Source: Solenopsis invicta (lineage: Eukaryota; Arthropoda; Insecta; Hymenoptera; Formicidae). From it: a stretch of DNA of 64,000 nt. Shown here one piece after another: positions 9,640 through 21,090 of this stretch. Where the stretch lies: NCBI RefSeq assembly GCF_016802725.1, contig NC_052679.1, forward strand, positions 7,156,001 through 7,220,000, in the 5' to 3' direction. A program made the position numbers and the translations under genes. The notes under the pieces are model-generated. The model worked only from the letters and a program-made list of their open reading frames with translations, did no database searches and was not told where the DNA came from. Every line of letters begins with the position of its first letter. The first letter of the stretch is position 1.

Positions 9640-10830
9640 CACAGTCTAGATATACCAGTTCCGACACTCCACTTTTTTTGACGAGACAAATTTCCAATGC
9701 GCATGCGTCAGTTTGTACCACAGAGAAGATGGCTGCTCTTATAATGTAAACAAATAATTGAAAAAACTTTGATCACAGTCAAAAGCACAAGAATAAAGAA
9801 AATAATATCAATTAAACAAAACGTATTATAATTAGAAATAAATATTGATATTAAACGTAATCAAAAATTTTTGTATTATTATAAAAATAATAAAATATTT
9901 TTTAGTACAGTATAAATTATACAATGAAAAAAAGAGATGGCTACTCTTGTGCAATGACAAATTGCAAAAATATTTCTGGTCGAATTCCTGGGCTCAGTTT
10001 TTTCCACATAATTCAGAAAAGTAAAGATAAATTGTTTATTACTATTACATTTTTATAATAAAATTCCTGAATTTTTATAATAAAATTCTAAAATTTCTTA
10101 ATTTATTTATAGTTATATGTATTTTTTAGAGTTCAATTATGGTTAACTAATTGTAAACGTAATATTAAAACCTCAATAGAAAATTTGCACAAAAATTATC
10201 GTTTGTGCCTGTCATTTTAAAGATCCAATGTTTTCAAATAATTTAAGAAATCGTCTCCATCCGCATGCAGTTCCAACAGTTATTATAAAAGTTCCAAAAC
10301 TGTTATCATATAAATTATTATAAATTTTTATAATCAAAAATTAATGAAAATGTTTAATTTTATAATTTTTGTTAGAGTTAATTAAATAAAACAATAATAA
10401 ATTAATTTATTGTGTACAAGTAAGACAAAATAATCTTTAATGTTATTTAAAAATTATGTAACTTAATAATAGTGTAATAATGAAAGATTTAGTTTATTTT
10501 TAAATAATAATAAATTTTATGACAAAAAGTTATTCATTTACTACATAAGATATACGTTTTAGGTAAGAGGCACACATTTGATATAATTTGAAACAGTTAA
10601 TTATTTTATCTTTGTTGTTTGCTAATGTTGAACAATGATGAAATAATTTGCACTGTTACACTATGTAAATTTGTTTTTTTGTGGAGCATGCATAATTCAT
10701 CTATAGCTTATAAAGCATTCAAATGTAGGCGCGTGTACAATTCTCAATATGGCTACGATCACGTAATCTTGTCACCCGCTACATCAAAGATGCCGACGCT
10801 CAGTGTCGGAACTGGTATATCTAAACTGTG
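9640..10830 (+). mobile_element. P-element-like remnant with THAP fragment
   Basis: Inverted ends of about 29 bases bound the unit: CACAGTCTAGATATACCAGT at 9640 and its reverse complement, with one mismatch, ending at 10830. Interior sequences near the ends do not extend the repeat. A THAP-type zinc finger is encoded inside. P-superfamily transposases begin with THAP, and P ends begin CA, so the assignment is plausible. The flanks GCTGTGG and ACTGTGG may be a degraded 7-8 bp target duplication. Most of the transposase is missing, so it is non-autonomous. Confidence 0.6.
9924..10330 (+). pseudogene. THAP zinc-finger domain, frameshifted
   Basis: Exon 1 (9924-10020) starts MKKRDGYSCAMTNCKNISGR and gives the C-x4-C pair and SFFHII. 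A donor GTAAAG follows. After TTTTTTAGAG, exon 2 (from 10132) reads QLWLTNCKRN and then RLC, the third zinc ligand. At that point a small deletion (about 2 bases) shifts the frame. The expected HF and the downstream FSNN, RLHPHAVPT continue in another frame to a stop near 10323. This order (C, C, W, C-x2-H, AVPT) is diagnostic of THAP, a sequence-specific DNA-binding domain. No ORF for the catalytic domain follows. Confidence 0.65.
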
Positions 10831-11064
10831 ACTGTGGTCACAATATGGCTACTCGCTTAGGAAGGAATACTCCCAATCAGAGTAGCAATCAGATTACTAA
10901 TCAGAGCTTCGAATATTAATGTGGCTTCTCTTTTTATATAGGACTTTAGATTAATTGTACTGATAAGTGCGCATGAATGATGATGACTTTTAGGGCAAGC
11001 TTTTGATTGGTTTTTTGATACTTCAAGCCGCCATTATGCGCAGTGTTTTACCTTGTATTCTTAA
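10831..11064. other. Spacer between two transposon remnants
   Basis: Nothing gene-like is seen. A short direct repetition of AATCAGA occurs around 10876-10905. Confidence 0.4.
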
Positions 11065-11213
11065 GGCCGCGACACAGGCTTTTGCATAACGCATAGTGCG
11101 TAATGCATAAAAAAATGAGCCAATCTGGCCCTTTATTTTCACCCCATCTTCTTACTTAATGCAGAGTGCACAGTGTGTAAAGCACAAGACAGAATTAGTC
11201 AAAAAATCCGTAA

Positions 11214-11372
11214 TAGGCTTTCTACAATAAGCTATTAGTCGGTATCACGAGTCACAAGCCATAAGAATCGATCAATCACAGTCGAATATTCTCTTTACAA
11301 TTGACTGTGATTGGTTAATTTTTATGGCTTGTAACTTGTGACACCGACTAATAGCTTATTGTAGAAAGCCTA
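11214..11372. mobile_element. Nested palindromic MITE A
   Basis: TAGGCTTTCTACAATAAGCT at the left and its reverse complement at the right form an inverted repeat of about 68 bases around a 20-base centre. The flanks read TA on both sides. It sits inside the left arm of the 11065-13379 element. Confidence 0.75.
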
Positions 11373-11375
11373 TAA

Positions 11376-11517
11376 AGCCTGTTCTACAATAGCATAAACA
11401 CAAGACCGTAAGGTTGTAAGGCGTAGTTTTAAGAGCTCGTAAACAAATAAAAAAATTTTTATTTTTTACGTTACAACCTTACGTTTTGTGTTTACTGCTA
11501 TTGTAGAACAAGCTTAT
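11376..11517. mobile_element. Nested palindromic MITE B
   Basis: GCCTGTTCTACAATAGCA and the mirrored TGCTATTGTAGAACAAGC enclose a further inverted block, GTAAGGTTGTAA / TTACAACCTTAC. Its ends resemble those of MITE A (CTACAATA), so the two are probably related families inserted side by side. Confidence 0.7.
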
Positions 11518-12560
11518 AGATGACTTTTTCATGCTTTATGCCATATGCTTATGCTGAAGTAAACCGTGCTAACCGAAAATCCGATGCAATCCGACCACAA
11601 TAATTCCACGCAATCAAACAGTTTCATAATACGTACCCAGGACAATACACATTTAAACACAACTGCGTCTCATACGTGGAAATGTGTGGAAATCAAAACA
11701 TTGTTAGAACATAAAGCTTTTATGCACAAGTATGTGCAATGGCGCACGATACGCTATGTACTATGCCCATGGAGTAGGAGAATAGGAAGCTAAATTCAGC
11801 ACTCCAATTACGTTCTCGTTTCGTGTTCCCTATAGGGAGGATGGTCGCTGAAAAGAATAACTTCTTACGGATGAGCGCCATTTGTAATAGTTACCCTAAC
11901 TTGACTTTTCATGTATTTTCATAGAGTTCAGTGTTTCTACCCGAATATTGAAATATTTATTTGTAAACCAAAAAATCAAGCAAGAAATAAAATTAATAAA
12001 CAAACAAATAAAAATTATAAAAAACAAAAACGTAATTTCTAAAGGTTCTATGTTTTTTAAGTTTATGTTGTTACATAAGTTTATGTTAATTTATGCATCT
12101 GTTAATGTATATGATGGTGATAAATAAAAAGAAAATGAACATAGAAACGGATATTTAATGAACTACTAAGTTTATATTCTCTTATAATGAAAATGTACAA
12201 TCATTTAAAAAAGGTTGAATAGATATATTAAATAAACTTTTATCATACAGCATTAAGTAATTATAAAGACTTAAAGTTACTTCGATACAAATTGAAATAT
12301 AAATCTCAGACCTTATATTAAACTATTTGATATCAGAGTAAATAAACAAATAGTCTTCAAAAATCGAAATTGATTACTGGTCTTCTTTAATGACTCGGTC
12401 GATTCCATTTCACTTGTCATATTTAATTATCGATGTAAAATCCTTAATTTCTTAGAATGCACACTTATTTCATCTTTATGAAATCCTTACAAATATATAC
12501 AATTACAAGGAGTATAAATATATATACCATAAATATATATACAGTTAAAAAGAGTATAAA

Positions 12561-12863
12561 TTAAATAGTATCTAATGTTTTCAAAATTTTATTTAAATTA
12601 TTAATACTCGATACTTTAATATATCTTGAAAAGGGCATAATTTCATCATCGATATAAATATTAATATGTAAATTTGGAAAGACAGCAATTCTTTTTCTTA
12701 TGCTAAAATCATTTTCAACTTTCGTAAAACCAAAGAATTTGTCGTTTCTAGTCAAAAATCCCCAATCCGAAGAAGGCAGCTTCACTAAATTCAAGTTCTG
12801 TTGCAAATATTTAAATTTAATTTCATCTAATGCATGATATATTTCCGTAAAATTTCTTTTCAT
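12561..12863 (-). CDS. Hypothetical 100-residue protein inside DNA element
   Basis: An open frame from ATG (MKRNFTEIYHALDEIKFKYL) to TAG, with mixed hydrophobic and charged composition unlike the low-complexity frames around it (for example GFLTRNDKFFGFTKV and LHINIYIDDE). No domain is recognised. It could be the surviving exon of the element's transposase or a captured host fragment. The open length and protein-like composition are the only support. Confidence 0.35.
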   Translation of the reverse strand: MKRNFTEIYHALDEIKFKYLQQNLNLVKLPSSDWGFLTRNDKFFGFTKVENDFSIRKRIAVFPNLHINIYIDDEIMPFSRYIKVSSINNLNKILKTLDTI

Positions 12864-13387
12864 TATATCCCTAAAATGTAAGTTTTCGTATTAATTACTA
12901 ATCAAATATACTATTTTATAATTATTATGTACTTTTGCATAATATAACCTCTGTTGCTTGTTTGACGCAACTTCTATTTTCCATTTCCGATTATTGAATT
13001 CAGCTTGTAACACGATGTACACAATTTACGATAAGTTCTCAATTAATATTACTTTGTTATTTAAAATGTTGCAATAAAAATGATATTTTCCAACATTTTT
13101 TTCAAAATCGGAATAACAACTGGCATCTCGTATATGATCTCGTGTATGCGATGTATGCGTGATCGTAAATTCATCACATTTTGCATGTGTGAGAGGCTTT
13201 TAAAGATGGCGGCCATCGGTAAGAAGTTATTCCGTTTAGCGTACTTCCTCCCAATAAGGTACGTAAATCAGGAACACTTTTGCTTCACGCGCGCTATCGA
13301 GTTCGGTCTCCTATTCTCCTACTTCATGACTATGCCTTATGCATTATGCGTTACGCAAAAGCCTGTGCCGCGGCCTTTACACTAACA

Positions 13388-13549
13388 AAGCCCGTATCAG
13401 ACTACGCATTGAAGATTGAGATTGAAAATTAAAGATTAAAATTTGACTAATCAAAACAAGGAAATTTTAACTCCTTTTATTTTGATTTGTCAAAGCTCAA
13501 TCTTTAATCTTTAATCTTCAATTTTCAATGCGTAGTCTGATACGGGCTT
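13388..13549. mobile_element. Palindromic MITE
   Basis: AAGCCCGTATCAGACTACGC at the left and its exact reverse complement at the right continue as a looser inverted repeat (TTGAAGATT, AAATCAAAA) almost to the centre. No coding capacity. Confidence 0.75.
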
Positions 13550-13550
13550 A

Positions 13551-13705
13551 ATACCATGTGATGTGTGGGAAAGAGACGTTCTTATTCTCATTAACACATG
13601 ACTACATGCGCTATCGGAAAAAAACGCATGTCTTTACGTTAACACACATACCAGGTGATGTGTGCCATCGGGAAAGAGACGTTCTCCCGATTATTTGTCA
13701 ATTTC
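13551..13705 (+). repeat. Imperfect direct repeat
   Basis: ATACCATGTGATGTGTG followed by GGGAAAGAGACGTTCT at 13551 recurs from about 13649 as ATACCAGGTGATGTGTG and GGGAAAGAGACGTTCT, with 6 extra bases between the blocks. Confidence 0.6.
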
Positions 13706-13715
13706 TTACGGCTTA

Positions 13716-13879
13716 ACCCAAGCAGAGCAGAGAGTTATCATGACGGCAAAATGATGTCAAAGTGACTGCAAAATAATCATTAAAGTCACTTTTCGATCAA
13801 TTATGATTCACTTTGATGTCATTTTGACATAATTGTAAATCACTTTGATGTCATTTTGACTTGTTGTTCTGCTTGGGAA
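13716..13879. mobile_element. Palindromic MITE
   Basis: CCCAAGCAGA at the left pairs with TCTGCTTGGG at the right. Internal repeats of ATCACTTTGATGTCATTTTG pair with ATGATGTCAAAGTGA in the left half. Confidence 0.65.
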
Positions 13880-14228
13880 GATTTACAACATCTATTTAAG
13901 CCTATAAATGTATGAAAGTATAAAAAGTTGCTTTCCAAATTATTTCTTTATATTTTAATACTTATTTTTCTGTTTTTATAAGTTTAACTTGATTGCTTAC
14001 TCTAGAAAAGCAAAATATACAAGTTTCCATTACGTTATACTGTTTAAATAATTGTAACATTATTCTTCATAAATTAGGTATTATCCATATACGTTGGGAA
14101 AGATGTTAATTTTGCAGAATTTAATATTAAAATTTAAAATAATTTTTTATTTGAGTAAGTAAAGGTCTCAAGATTATTGTATTAATTTTTTGCTAGTTTC
14201 GCATATCCTTAAATGTCTTACTCCTTAG

Positions 14229-14352
14229 GCTGCGTTCGGGAAGCGTGCTATCGGCGCTATTCCGTCATTCTATCTTTATCGATCATTAGACGTAGAATAA
14301 GGATAAAACGACACGATAGCGCTAATAGCATGCTACGCGAACACAGCCTTAC
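14229..14352. mobile_element. MITE with TTA flanks, PIF/Harbinger-like
   Basis: GGCTGCGTTCGGGAAGCGTG and the mirrored CATGCTACGCGAACACAGCC form imperfect inverted repeats of about 55 bases. TTA lies on both sides. A TTA/TWA target and GG-starting ends are typical of PIF/Harbinger MITEs, so the assignment is an inference from ends only. Confidence 0.65.
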
Positions 14353-15456
14353 TCTCTCAACGCTGAGCTGAAAAGGTTATACGTTGTATATTGTAAGCTA
14401 TGATTTTTAAGCACTTTTAAGCTACTCGAACTTTATAGTTTTGTTCACTGTTACTCTCACGCCTTCTAAAATCACCTGAATATCATAGTATTTTGGTACA
14501 GGATTTGCGAGGAATATCTGATGAACCTAACCCTAACCTCACCTTTTCAGCTAAATGGCAAGAAAGCAAGGAATGAAGAATGGAATAAAAAATGGTAAAA
14601 ACGAGAATACCTAATATATATAGTGCTTTCTCTATATTAACCATGTGATTGACATAAAACATATAGCTTGAAACTGTAACAGTTATCTGATTTTAAAGTA
14701 ATTAAGCAATCACAAAAGTTATAGCTATTATGTTAAGAAATATTATAAAAAGAGCATATTTCACGATTTACCTTTTTATATTCTTACAAATCTTGTTGAT
14801 TCTTGTTAGTATCGGAATTCTCCTTTATAGCCATAACTTCTCAACAATTACACAATAGACTAAGGCAGATCGAGTCTTTCACGAGAGAAAGGTAATATGT
14901 AAGGGGACACTGAACTCCTTTGATACCTTCGACTACTTCCGTGATAGTTCGGAAATGTTCGACAAAAGTTACAGAATAGCCTTACTTAACAGGGTGTGAC
15001 AGAATGTATTACACTACGGGCGAAGATCTTACGGGAGTTCGCGTGACTATTAAAGTTTAAGGGATTGAAAGTAAAAAACTGATATAATACTAACTTTATA
15101 ATTTATTTTTATTCTGATGTTTCGTAGATATGTTTATGTATTTATAATCCGAAAATTCTCGATTTTTAAAAACTGCAGTTTTTATGTTATCATCCAAGTT
15201 TAATTATCCACAGAAATGATAACTGAACAAAAAAAATTATAATTTTGTAGCATTATATATGTTACAGCATTATAAATATGCATATTTATAAAGCATTTGT
15301 ATAATAAAAAATTAAAAACTTAATAATGTATTATTCAAATATATTTATTAACAATTCGCAAATTTCTATCCATAGTCGATAATGTCATCGCTCTTCAATT
15401 ACCTTTGCGCCCTCGGTGTCTCTTTGATGATAGTCACGAAAATTTGTCCAGGGTCT
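14353..15456. other. No gene or element recognised
   Basis: AT-rich sequence with a short AACCTAACCCTAACCTCACC run near 14524, which resembles insect telomere-type CCTAA words but is too short to call. Nothing else is supported. Confidence 0.4.
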
Positions 15457-15621
15457 TTAATAGCGTTTTTCATTGGGAAATCTAGTGCGCACTGAGTGTG
15501 CACTCACCGCTGGCAATTGGATGTTTCGGTTCGCGCGATGACGGTGCCAACGGAAACGCCCAATTACCTGCAGCAAGTGCACATTCAGTGCGCACTAGTT
15601 TTCCCAATGAAAAACGCTATA
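15457..15621. mobile_element. Palindromic MITE
   Basis: TAGCGTTTTTCATTGGGAAA and its reverse complement bound the unit, followed inward by CTAGTGCGCACTGA-like blocks on both sides. Inverted repeats of about 60 bases. The short frame that crosses it is an artefact. Confidence 0.75.
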
Positions 15622-16660
15622 ATAGTGTCTCATCGATGGTTACACGCACAGACATAAGTATTCATAGTCGACTTTTGAGTTCATTTAAGGCCGTCTAGGG
15701 GTTCAGGCGTGTTTGCTCGTTACTGATATTTTTTTGTAAACCATCGATTGCATCACAATCGGCCTGCTGGAATAACTACTGTTGTTCTGTGTCTTGTTTT
15801 CTCATCATTGTCTTGCATTGATCGTATTATTCCCGCTTTTTCAATCCGGGGAGTGAGTACTTAAGATGATTTTGAAATTATAATTGACATCGATTTTTAT
15901 TTCAAGACTGCCTTTATGAAAAATATACCTAATTAGTGACCAAAATGACACTCAAGTGAGTGTTAACTCCCAAATAAACCTTTATGGAGGTCTATTGTAT
16001 CTTAAGCAGTAAATGATAAATTAACAAGATATACTATTAGATTTCTGTTTTGAAAACCTTTTCTCTTCCTATCACCCTAAGTTTTCGTAAATTATAAAAT
16101 GTCTCCTTGCACTGTTCTGGCATTATATTTGCAACGTAAACACACATATGTAAAATCAATACATAAATGTGATCGGATTGCACTATTACAAATTTATTCA
16201 CTGACATTGTTATTTTATCAAACTGGAAAGAGATCTCCTTAAGTGAGTTCTCTAGTGAGAACAACAGCATATTGGATGTTTTGAATTTTCACGAATTAAT
16301 CCGGCACAATAGCGCGGAATCGTTAACAATAAGAGCATTAGTATCTACTTACCTACCGCAGAAGTCCTGAGATAAAATTCTCTACAAATACCAACTGTAT
16401 AAAACATTATTCAAATAGTCTCTTGAATTATGTAGTCCCGCTAGATAATAGCGGTATAATGAATGTCGAGGATAGAGATTGGGACAGGGGAGTCCCGATA
16501 CATTGCCAGTATATATCTCGATATATTTTGTTAGTACTAAAAATCTATAGTTCACGTTACATAGATTTTCAATACTGACAGTAAATGTCAAAGTGTACTC
16601 ACAATTGGATTCAAACGGTTTATAATAGCTTCTTATAAAGGATTTAAAATATAGATGGTA
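15622..16660. other. No gene recognised
   Basis: AT-rich. Frames at 16037-16270 and 16382-16666 on the minus strand have no family features and no convincing splice context. Confidence 0.4.
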
Positions 16661-17872
16661 TCCCATATAGCACAGAGAGATTGCAGGAACATTGCAGAAT
16701 GATTTTATTGAAATATTGTAATATCACATTTTGATTGCAAAACATTGCTGCAACATTGCTGGAAGATTGCAGCAACATTAAGATGTCCGCTTTTTGAAAT
16801 ATTGCGTTGAAACATCCCATTTTACCAAAATATTCACATAAATATTATTACAACACATAATTCCAATGAACAAAATAATATTTGTGTAACATTTTAAAAA
16901 ACATTTTTTGCAAAAAAATCTCGGGAATCTTTTTCGGAAATTTCCAAGCGGTCACCCCAGCCAAGTTGCGACTCTAGTAAACGTTGCTTGACTTTCGTGA
17001 TCGCTGCGAATTGATCCCTCATGATGACCTGTGAACACTTTATGCTGATATGAGTATATAACTGGTAGATCAGGTCAGTATATCGAAAAAATGAAATATG
17101 TATAATTAAAGCACAGTATTTATATAAACAAATATAAAATTATAATTATTTTTTACTAATTTTGCAAATGCAGAATAGCATTTGGAATAACTTTTCTGTT
17201 ATTTGTTTAAATAAGAATGTAATTAGAAAATATATATCAATATAATACAATAATTAAATTAAATATGAAAAAATTTTTATTATAAAAACAATTAAAAAAT
17301 ATTGTTTGTTCATTGGGCTGTAAATCAAAGTTTCTTCATATATGAACCTATTTCGTCTATTGATATAAATATTTATGTTTTTTAACAATACTATGATGCA
17401 CACAGCACCACGGGACCACATGCCTTTTTCTAGACGCCTTAGAGTCAACATTTGAAGGATGTCTGCAGACGTCTATGCAAAGTCGATTTGCAGTCAACTT
17501 TGAAAGCCTGAGATGGATGAGTCGACTTATAGTCGACATATGGACGGTTGTACTGTTAGGAAATGTAAAGATTCAGCGGAAAATTTAGTAACGTCGCCCG
17601 ACCTTAGTTTGCTAAACGCGGATGAATAAATATGGATGAGTTAAATTAATATATTATTATATGCAAATATTTTGCTTTGGCTCTTTATTGCTACTACTTT
17701 ATTAAAAAATTATGATATTGCAATGTTTTTGGAATATTACTGGCATATGCCGTGCGATGTTGCAGGCATATTGTTAATTTACGTTTCTGCAATGTTTCCG
17801 TAATATTGCATTGCAATCTGCAACATTGCAACATTGCTGCAATGTTGCTGCAATTTTCTGTGTTGTATGGGA
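16661..17872 (-). mobile_element. 5S-cored palindromic element, copy A
   Basis: Starts TCCCATATAGCACAGA and ends with the mirrored TTCTGTGTTGTATGGGA. The arms are built from the self-complementary word TTGCTGCAA / AACATTGCAGCAACATTGC. The core, in reverse orientation relative to copies B and C, carries a 5S rRNA-like segment (16941-17045). It is flanked by inner inverted blocks containing CCAATGAACAAA and TGTTTGTTCATTGG. A segment with AGTCGAC-type palindromic words (17400-17560) is extra relative to the other copies. No protein is encoded. No target duplication could be identified. Confidence 0.7.
16941..17045 (-). ncRNA. 5S rRNA-like core with pol III internal promoter (copy A)
   Basis: On the minus strand a box A-like AAGTCAAGC is followed after exactly 21 bases by TTGGCTGGGGTGACCGCTTGG, which matches box C of 5S rRNA (consensus TTGGATGGGTGACCGC). 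21 bases is the native box A to box C interval of 5S rRNA. The upstream GGGATCAATTCGCAG corresponds loosely to the 5S segment before box A. The 5' third of 5S rRNA is not evident, so it cannot make ribosomal RNA. It may act as an internal RNA polymerase III promoter. Confidence 0.65.
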
Positions 17873-18937
17873 TTTGTCATCATCACTATTGTTAGCATTG
17901 CTGCGACAAATTACCTCTCAAAAAATGATTGCAATGATCAATTTGTTGCAAATAAATAATTATCATAAATGTCATTAATATTTTCTATCCTTGATCACTG
18001 ATGATCACAAAAAATATTACGTTATGGGAAAGCAGATGCCATTGAGAATACTCGACTTAGCTTTCAATATTAATAAAGTTCTTTCAATTTTTACATGCCT
18101 ATCGGTTAGATAGACATGTAATTAGTTAGTCTAAAGATGAGAACATTGCGGCAATGCAGGGGGTTGGTATTTAAGGGTGTCGTAAGAGAAGAGGGTTTGT
18201 AATGGTATAAGTGCAAGAGGATAGAGAATCCTGAAGGTGTTTCTAGCCTCTCTTCGTTGTTGAGCGACGTGGAAACTTCCTGGCGCTGTCCAAGTTTTCT
18301 AAGTAATTAAAACCACTTAACACGATTTCATCCAACTTTCTGATATCGCTACGAGAAATCAGTTTTAAATTGCTTCTCTAGCGTTGTAGCACACAATCAT
18401 GATAAATTTTAATTATATCATCAAAATATTTTCTGGCCGTTATGTTATATATTTATTGTAATTCTATTTTACTTTTTTGCAGAAACCTTTTAGATGTAGA
18501 GAGGAATTATTTTTGATGGAATTTGAATTGTGAAATGAATGTGACAAAGACATTTTTTATTTATAATATTATTAATTATTATAAATTGAAGTATCATTTA
18601 ATGAAGTTCTAAGTGAGAACCGTAGGTTCGTCACAATAATAAAGATATTATTCAGGAATGTACCATTTTATTAACTGATGATAACAACGATGGTCGCTCA
18701 AAGTATAGTCTTATGTACGACCGAAGCTACTACGTTCTATAGTTTAGTGCGTATAAGCTCTATATTTCATAGCTTAGGTAGAGAAAATCTGGCTTTGGAA
18801 GCAATATCCTAATTTCTGTGGACAGAGAAAGGTCAAGATTAATTGCAGATAGATATCACTAAGAAATTTTTTGGCGAGGACGATATAGGGCATAAGGCTT
18901 GGAAAAAGCTAATAGGGTCAGGCTCTTTCTGATACAA
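17873..18937. other. No gene or element recognised
   Basis: AT-rich spacer between two 5S-cored elements. No frame with family features and no clear repeat. Confidence 0.4.
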
Positions 18938-19898
18938 TCCCACATAGCAATGTAGCTCCTTACGATACCCTATTTTGATCGAATTTATTCTATTCTGATC
19001 CAAAATGTAAAATCTTCCATATGATTACCTTAGGACATTTGTAATTGTCATTAAAGTTCTTAGGATAATTTATTCTGTCCTGAGAAAAAATTTTTTTTAT
19101 TACTATAATATATTATACAAATGCATTTTTCAACATACAATACTTAAGTCCATGGATGAAAAAACCTCGATCTACATCCCAATGAGCAAACAATATTTTT
19201 AAACTTGTTTTTAATAAACATTTTTTTATATTTAATTTAATTATTGTATTATATTGACATTTTTCTAGTTACATTCTTATTTAAACAAATAACAAGTTAT
19301 TCCAGATGCTATTCCGTATTTGTGAAAATCAGTAAAAAAAACTACAATTTTATATATTTATATAAATAATATGCTTTAATTATACATGTTTCATCTTTTC
19401 GATAACATATATTCACCTAATCTATTAGTTATGTACATCAGTATAAAGTGTTCACAGATCATCACAAGGGATCAGTTCGCAGAAGTCAAGCATCGTCCAC
19501 CGCGATCATGAGTTGGATGGGTAGCCAATTGGGAATTTCTGAGAGAAATTTTTTAAGATTTTTTTGCGAAAAATGTTTTATAACATGTTACAAAAATATT
19601 GCTTTGCTCATTGGAATTATATGGTGTAATAATATTTATGTGAACATTTTGAAAAATTCATAGAATTAGAACGTCACAAAGTTATTTTAAGACATCCATT
19701 GGATATCATCAGGATCAAATTTGATTATTTAAAAACATCCTGAGGATATCTGAATTATGATATCTTAGGGCTATAAATAGGACATCTACAAGATATCCTT
19801 AGTACCTCCTAAGTTTATCTAATTATATACTTAGAATATTAGAAAATCCCTTGACATACATCTGCAGGATGTACCTTGGATCAATTTTTTTTATATGG
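18938..19898 (+). mobile_element. 5S-cored palindromic element, copy B
   Basis: Starts TCCCACATAGCAATG and ends TATATGGGA. The arms consist of the word ATCCTnAGGAT/AGGACAT and variants (CCTTAGGACATTT on the left; CATCCTGAGGATATC on the right). Inner inverted blocks CCAATGAGCAAACAATATTT and AATATTGCTTTGCTCATTGG surround the core. The core has the 5S-like segment 19468-19535. About 960 bp, no protein. This is the least disrupted copy and is useful as the reference for copy C. Confidence 0.75.
19468..19535 (+). ncRNA. 5S rRNA-like core with pol III internal promoter (copy B)
   Basis: GATCAGTTCGCAG, then box A-like AAGTCAAGC, a 21-base interval starting ATCGTCC, then TTGGATGGGTAGCC and TTGGGAA. 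The order, spacing and bases match the 3' two thirds of 5S rRNA (AAGTTAAGC, 21 bases, TTGGATGGGTGACCGC, TGGGAA). T-runs that could terminate pol III follow at about 19555-19565. Confidence 0.7.
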
Positions 19899-20222
19899 GA
19901 CTAATCATGGGATACTAACTCGCACATATATAGAAGTTGTATATTTATGACATGCTCATATTGTAGGCAATGCGCGAGAAATATGAAAAGACTCGATTGT
20001 TAGATATAGATCGGTCTTGAGCCCAAGCAACTAAGATAAAGGCAGTTTGGGAAATTTTTTCCCTTATAAAAAGAATCTAAGTTAATAATTAAAACTAAAA
20101 GTTGCATGATTAATTACTTAAAAAAATTTTTTAATGTAAAATTATCTACGCAAATTCTAATAACACAATTTACGAGTTTATAAAATGTTACTTTTTAACA
20201 TGTAAGATTAGGAAGATTAGAC
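19899..20222. other. Spacer between 5S-cored elements
   Basis: AT-rich, no gene and no repeat recognised. Confidence 0.4.
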
Positions 20223-20403
20223 CCCACATAGCAATGAATCTCCTTAGGATATTTTATTTTGATCGGATTGCTCCTATTCTGATCCAAAATGTAAAATCAT
20301 CCGTAGAATGTCCTTAGGACATTTGTAATTGCCAATAAAGTCCTTAGTATATCCTATTCTGATCTGAGAAAAAAAGTTTTTTTTATTACTAATAATATAC
20401 AAA

Positions 20404-20755
20404 GCCTAACAGCACAAAACGTCCTCAGGACGATTCTGAATCCGTTCTGAATGTCCAGGGACGTGATTGGGATGGGTTTAAAACGTTACAACATCTCATG
20501 AACGTCCTTAGGACGTCCCTAGGATGTTTGCCATCTGGATTATAAACACATCAAACGCGTGATTTTTATTACCCCTATGATTTTTTCATCTGCGGGATTA
20601 TTCCATTTAGCTATATGTAAATACTTAAGTTTATGAATACCATATATTAACTATTTAAAACTTGTGCTTTTGCTCTTTTGATTTTAAAGTTCCAAATTTC
20701 TATCTTAAACACAGTACTATTGAGAAACATAAATATTAGATAGACAAAATAAGTC
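20404..20755. repeat. Extra segment in copy C containing a small palindromic unit
   Basis: Absent from copy B at the corresponding place. Positions 20412-20540 form a palindrome whose arms use ACGTCCTnAGGACGT and whose ends (AGCACAAAACGTCC on the left, GGATGTTTGCCATCTGG on the right) resemble the ends of copy D (CCAGATAGCACAAA). It is best read as a small related element without a 5S core, nested in the arm. Confidence 0.5.
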
Positions 20756-21077
20756 CATGGATGAAAAAACCTCGATTTACATCCCAATGAGCAAACAATG
20801 TTTTTAAATGTTTTTTAAATGTTTTTTTAATAACAATTTTTTCATATTTTATTTAATTATTGTATTATATTGGCATATTTCTAGTTGCATTCTTATTTAA
20901 ACAAATAACAAGTTATTTCAGATGCTATTTCGCATTTGTAAAAATCACTTAAAAAACTATAATTTTATATATATTTATATAAATAATATGCTTTAATTAT
21001 ACAGTTCATCTTTTTAATAATATATATTCACCTAATCTATTAGTTATATAAACGTATTAGCATAAAGTGTTAACAGA

Positions 21078-21090
21078 TCATCACGAGGGA
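21078..21090 (+). repeat. LINE target site duplication, left copy
   Basis: TCATCACGAGGGA just before the LINE. It is identical to 24085-24097 and lies within the 5S-like core of copy C. Confidence 0.85.

Larger units (their letters stand above)
11065..13379. mobile_element. Unclassified DNA element with long imperfect TIRs and nested MITEs
   Basis: The left end AAGGCCGCGACACAGGCTTT is matched by the reverse complement of the right end at 13379. The repeat resumes further in after an interruption: ATGGAGTAGGAGAATAGGA near 11768, and GAATAACTTCTTACGGAT near 11855, both pair with 13205-13330. The left repeat has therefore been split by about 640 bases of later insertions, including two palindromic MITEs. 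The right arm contains AAGATGGCGGCCATC. One minus-strand frame lies inside (12561-12863). Superfamily is not assigned and no clean target duplication was found. Confidence 0.6.

Noticed and set aside
14524..14550. AACCTAACCCTAACCTCACC as interstitial telomere repeat
   Set aside because: Only about three imperfect units; too short to distinguish from chance.
19448..19663. 71-codon frame over the 5S-like core (also 24154-24363)
   Set aside because: The sequence is explained by the 5S-like RNA core and inner inverted repeats; frames are not shared between copies.
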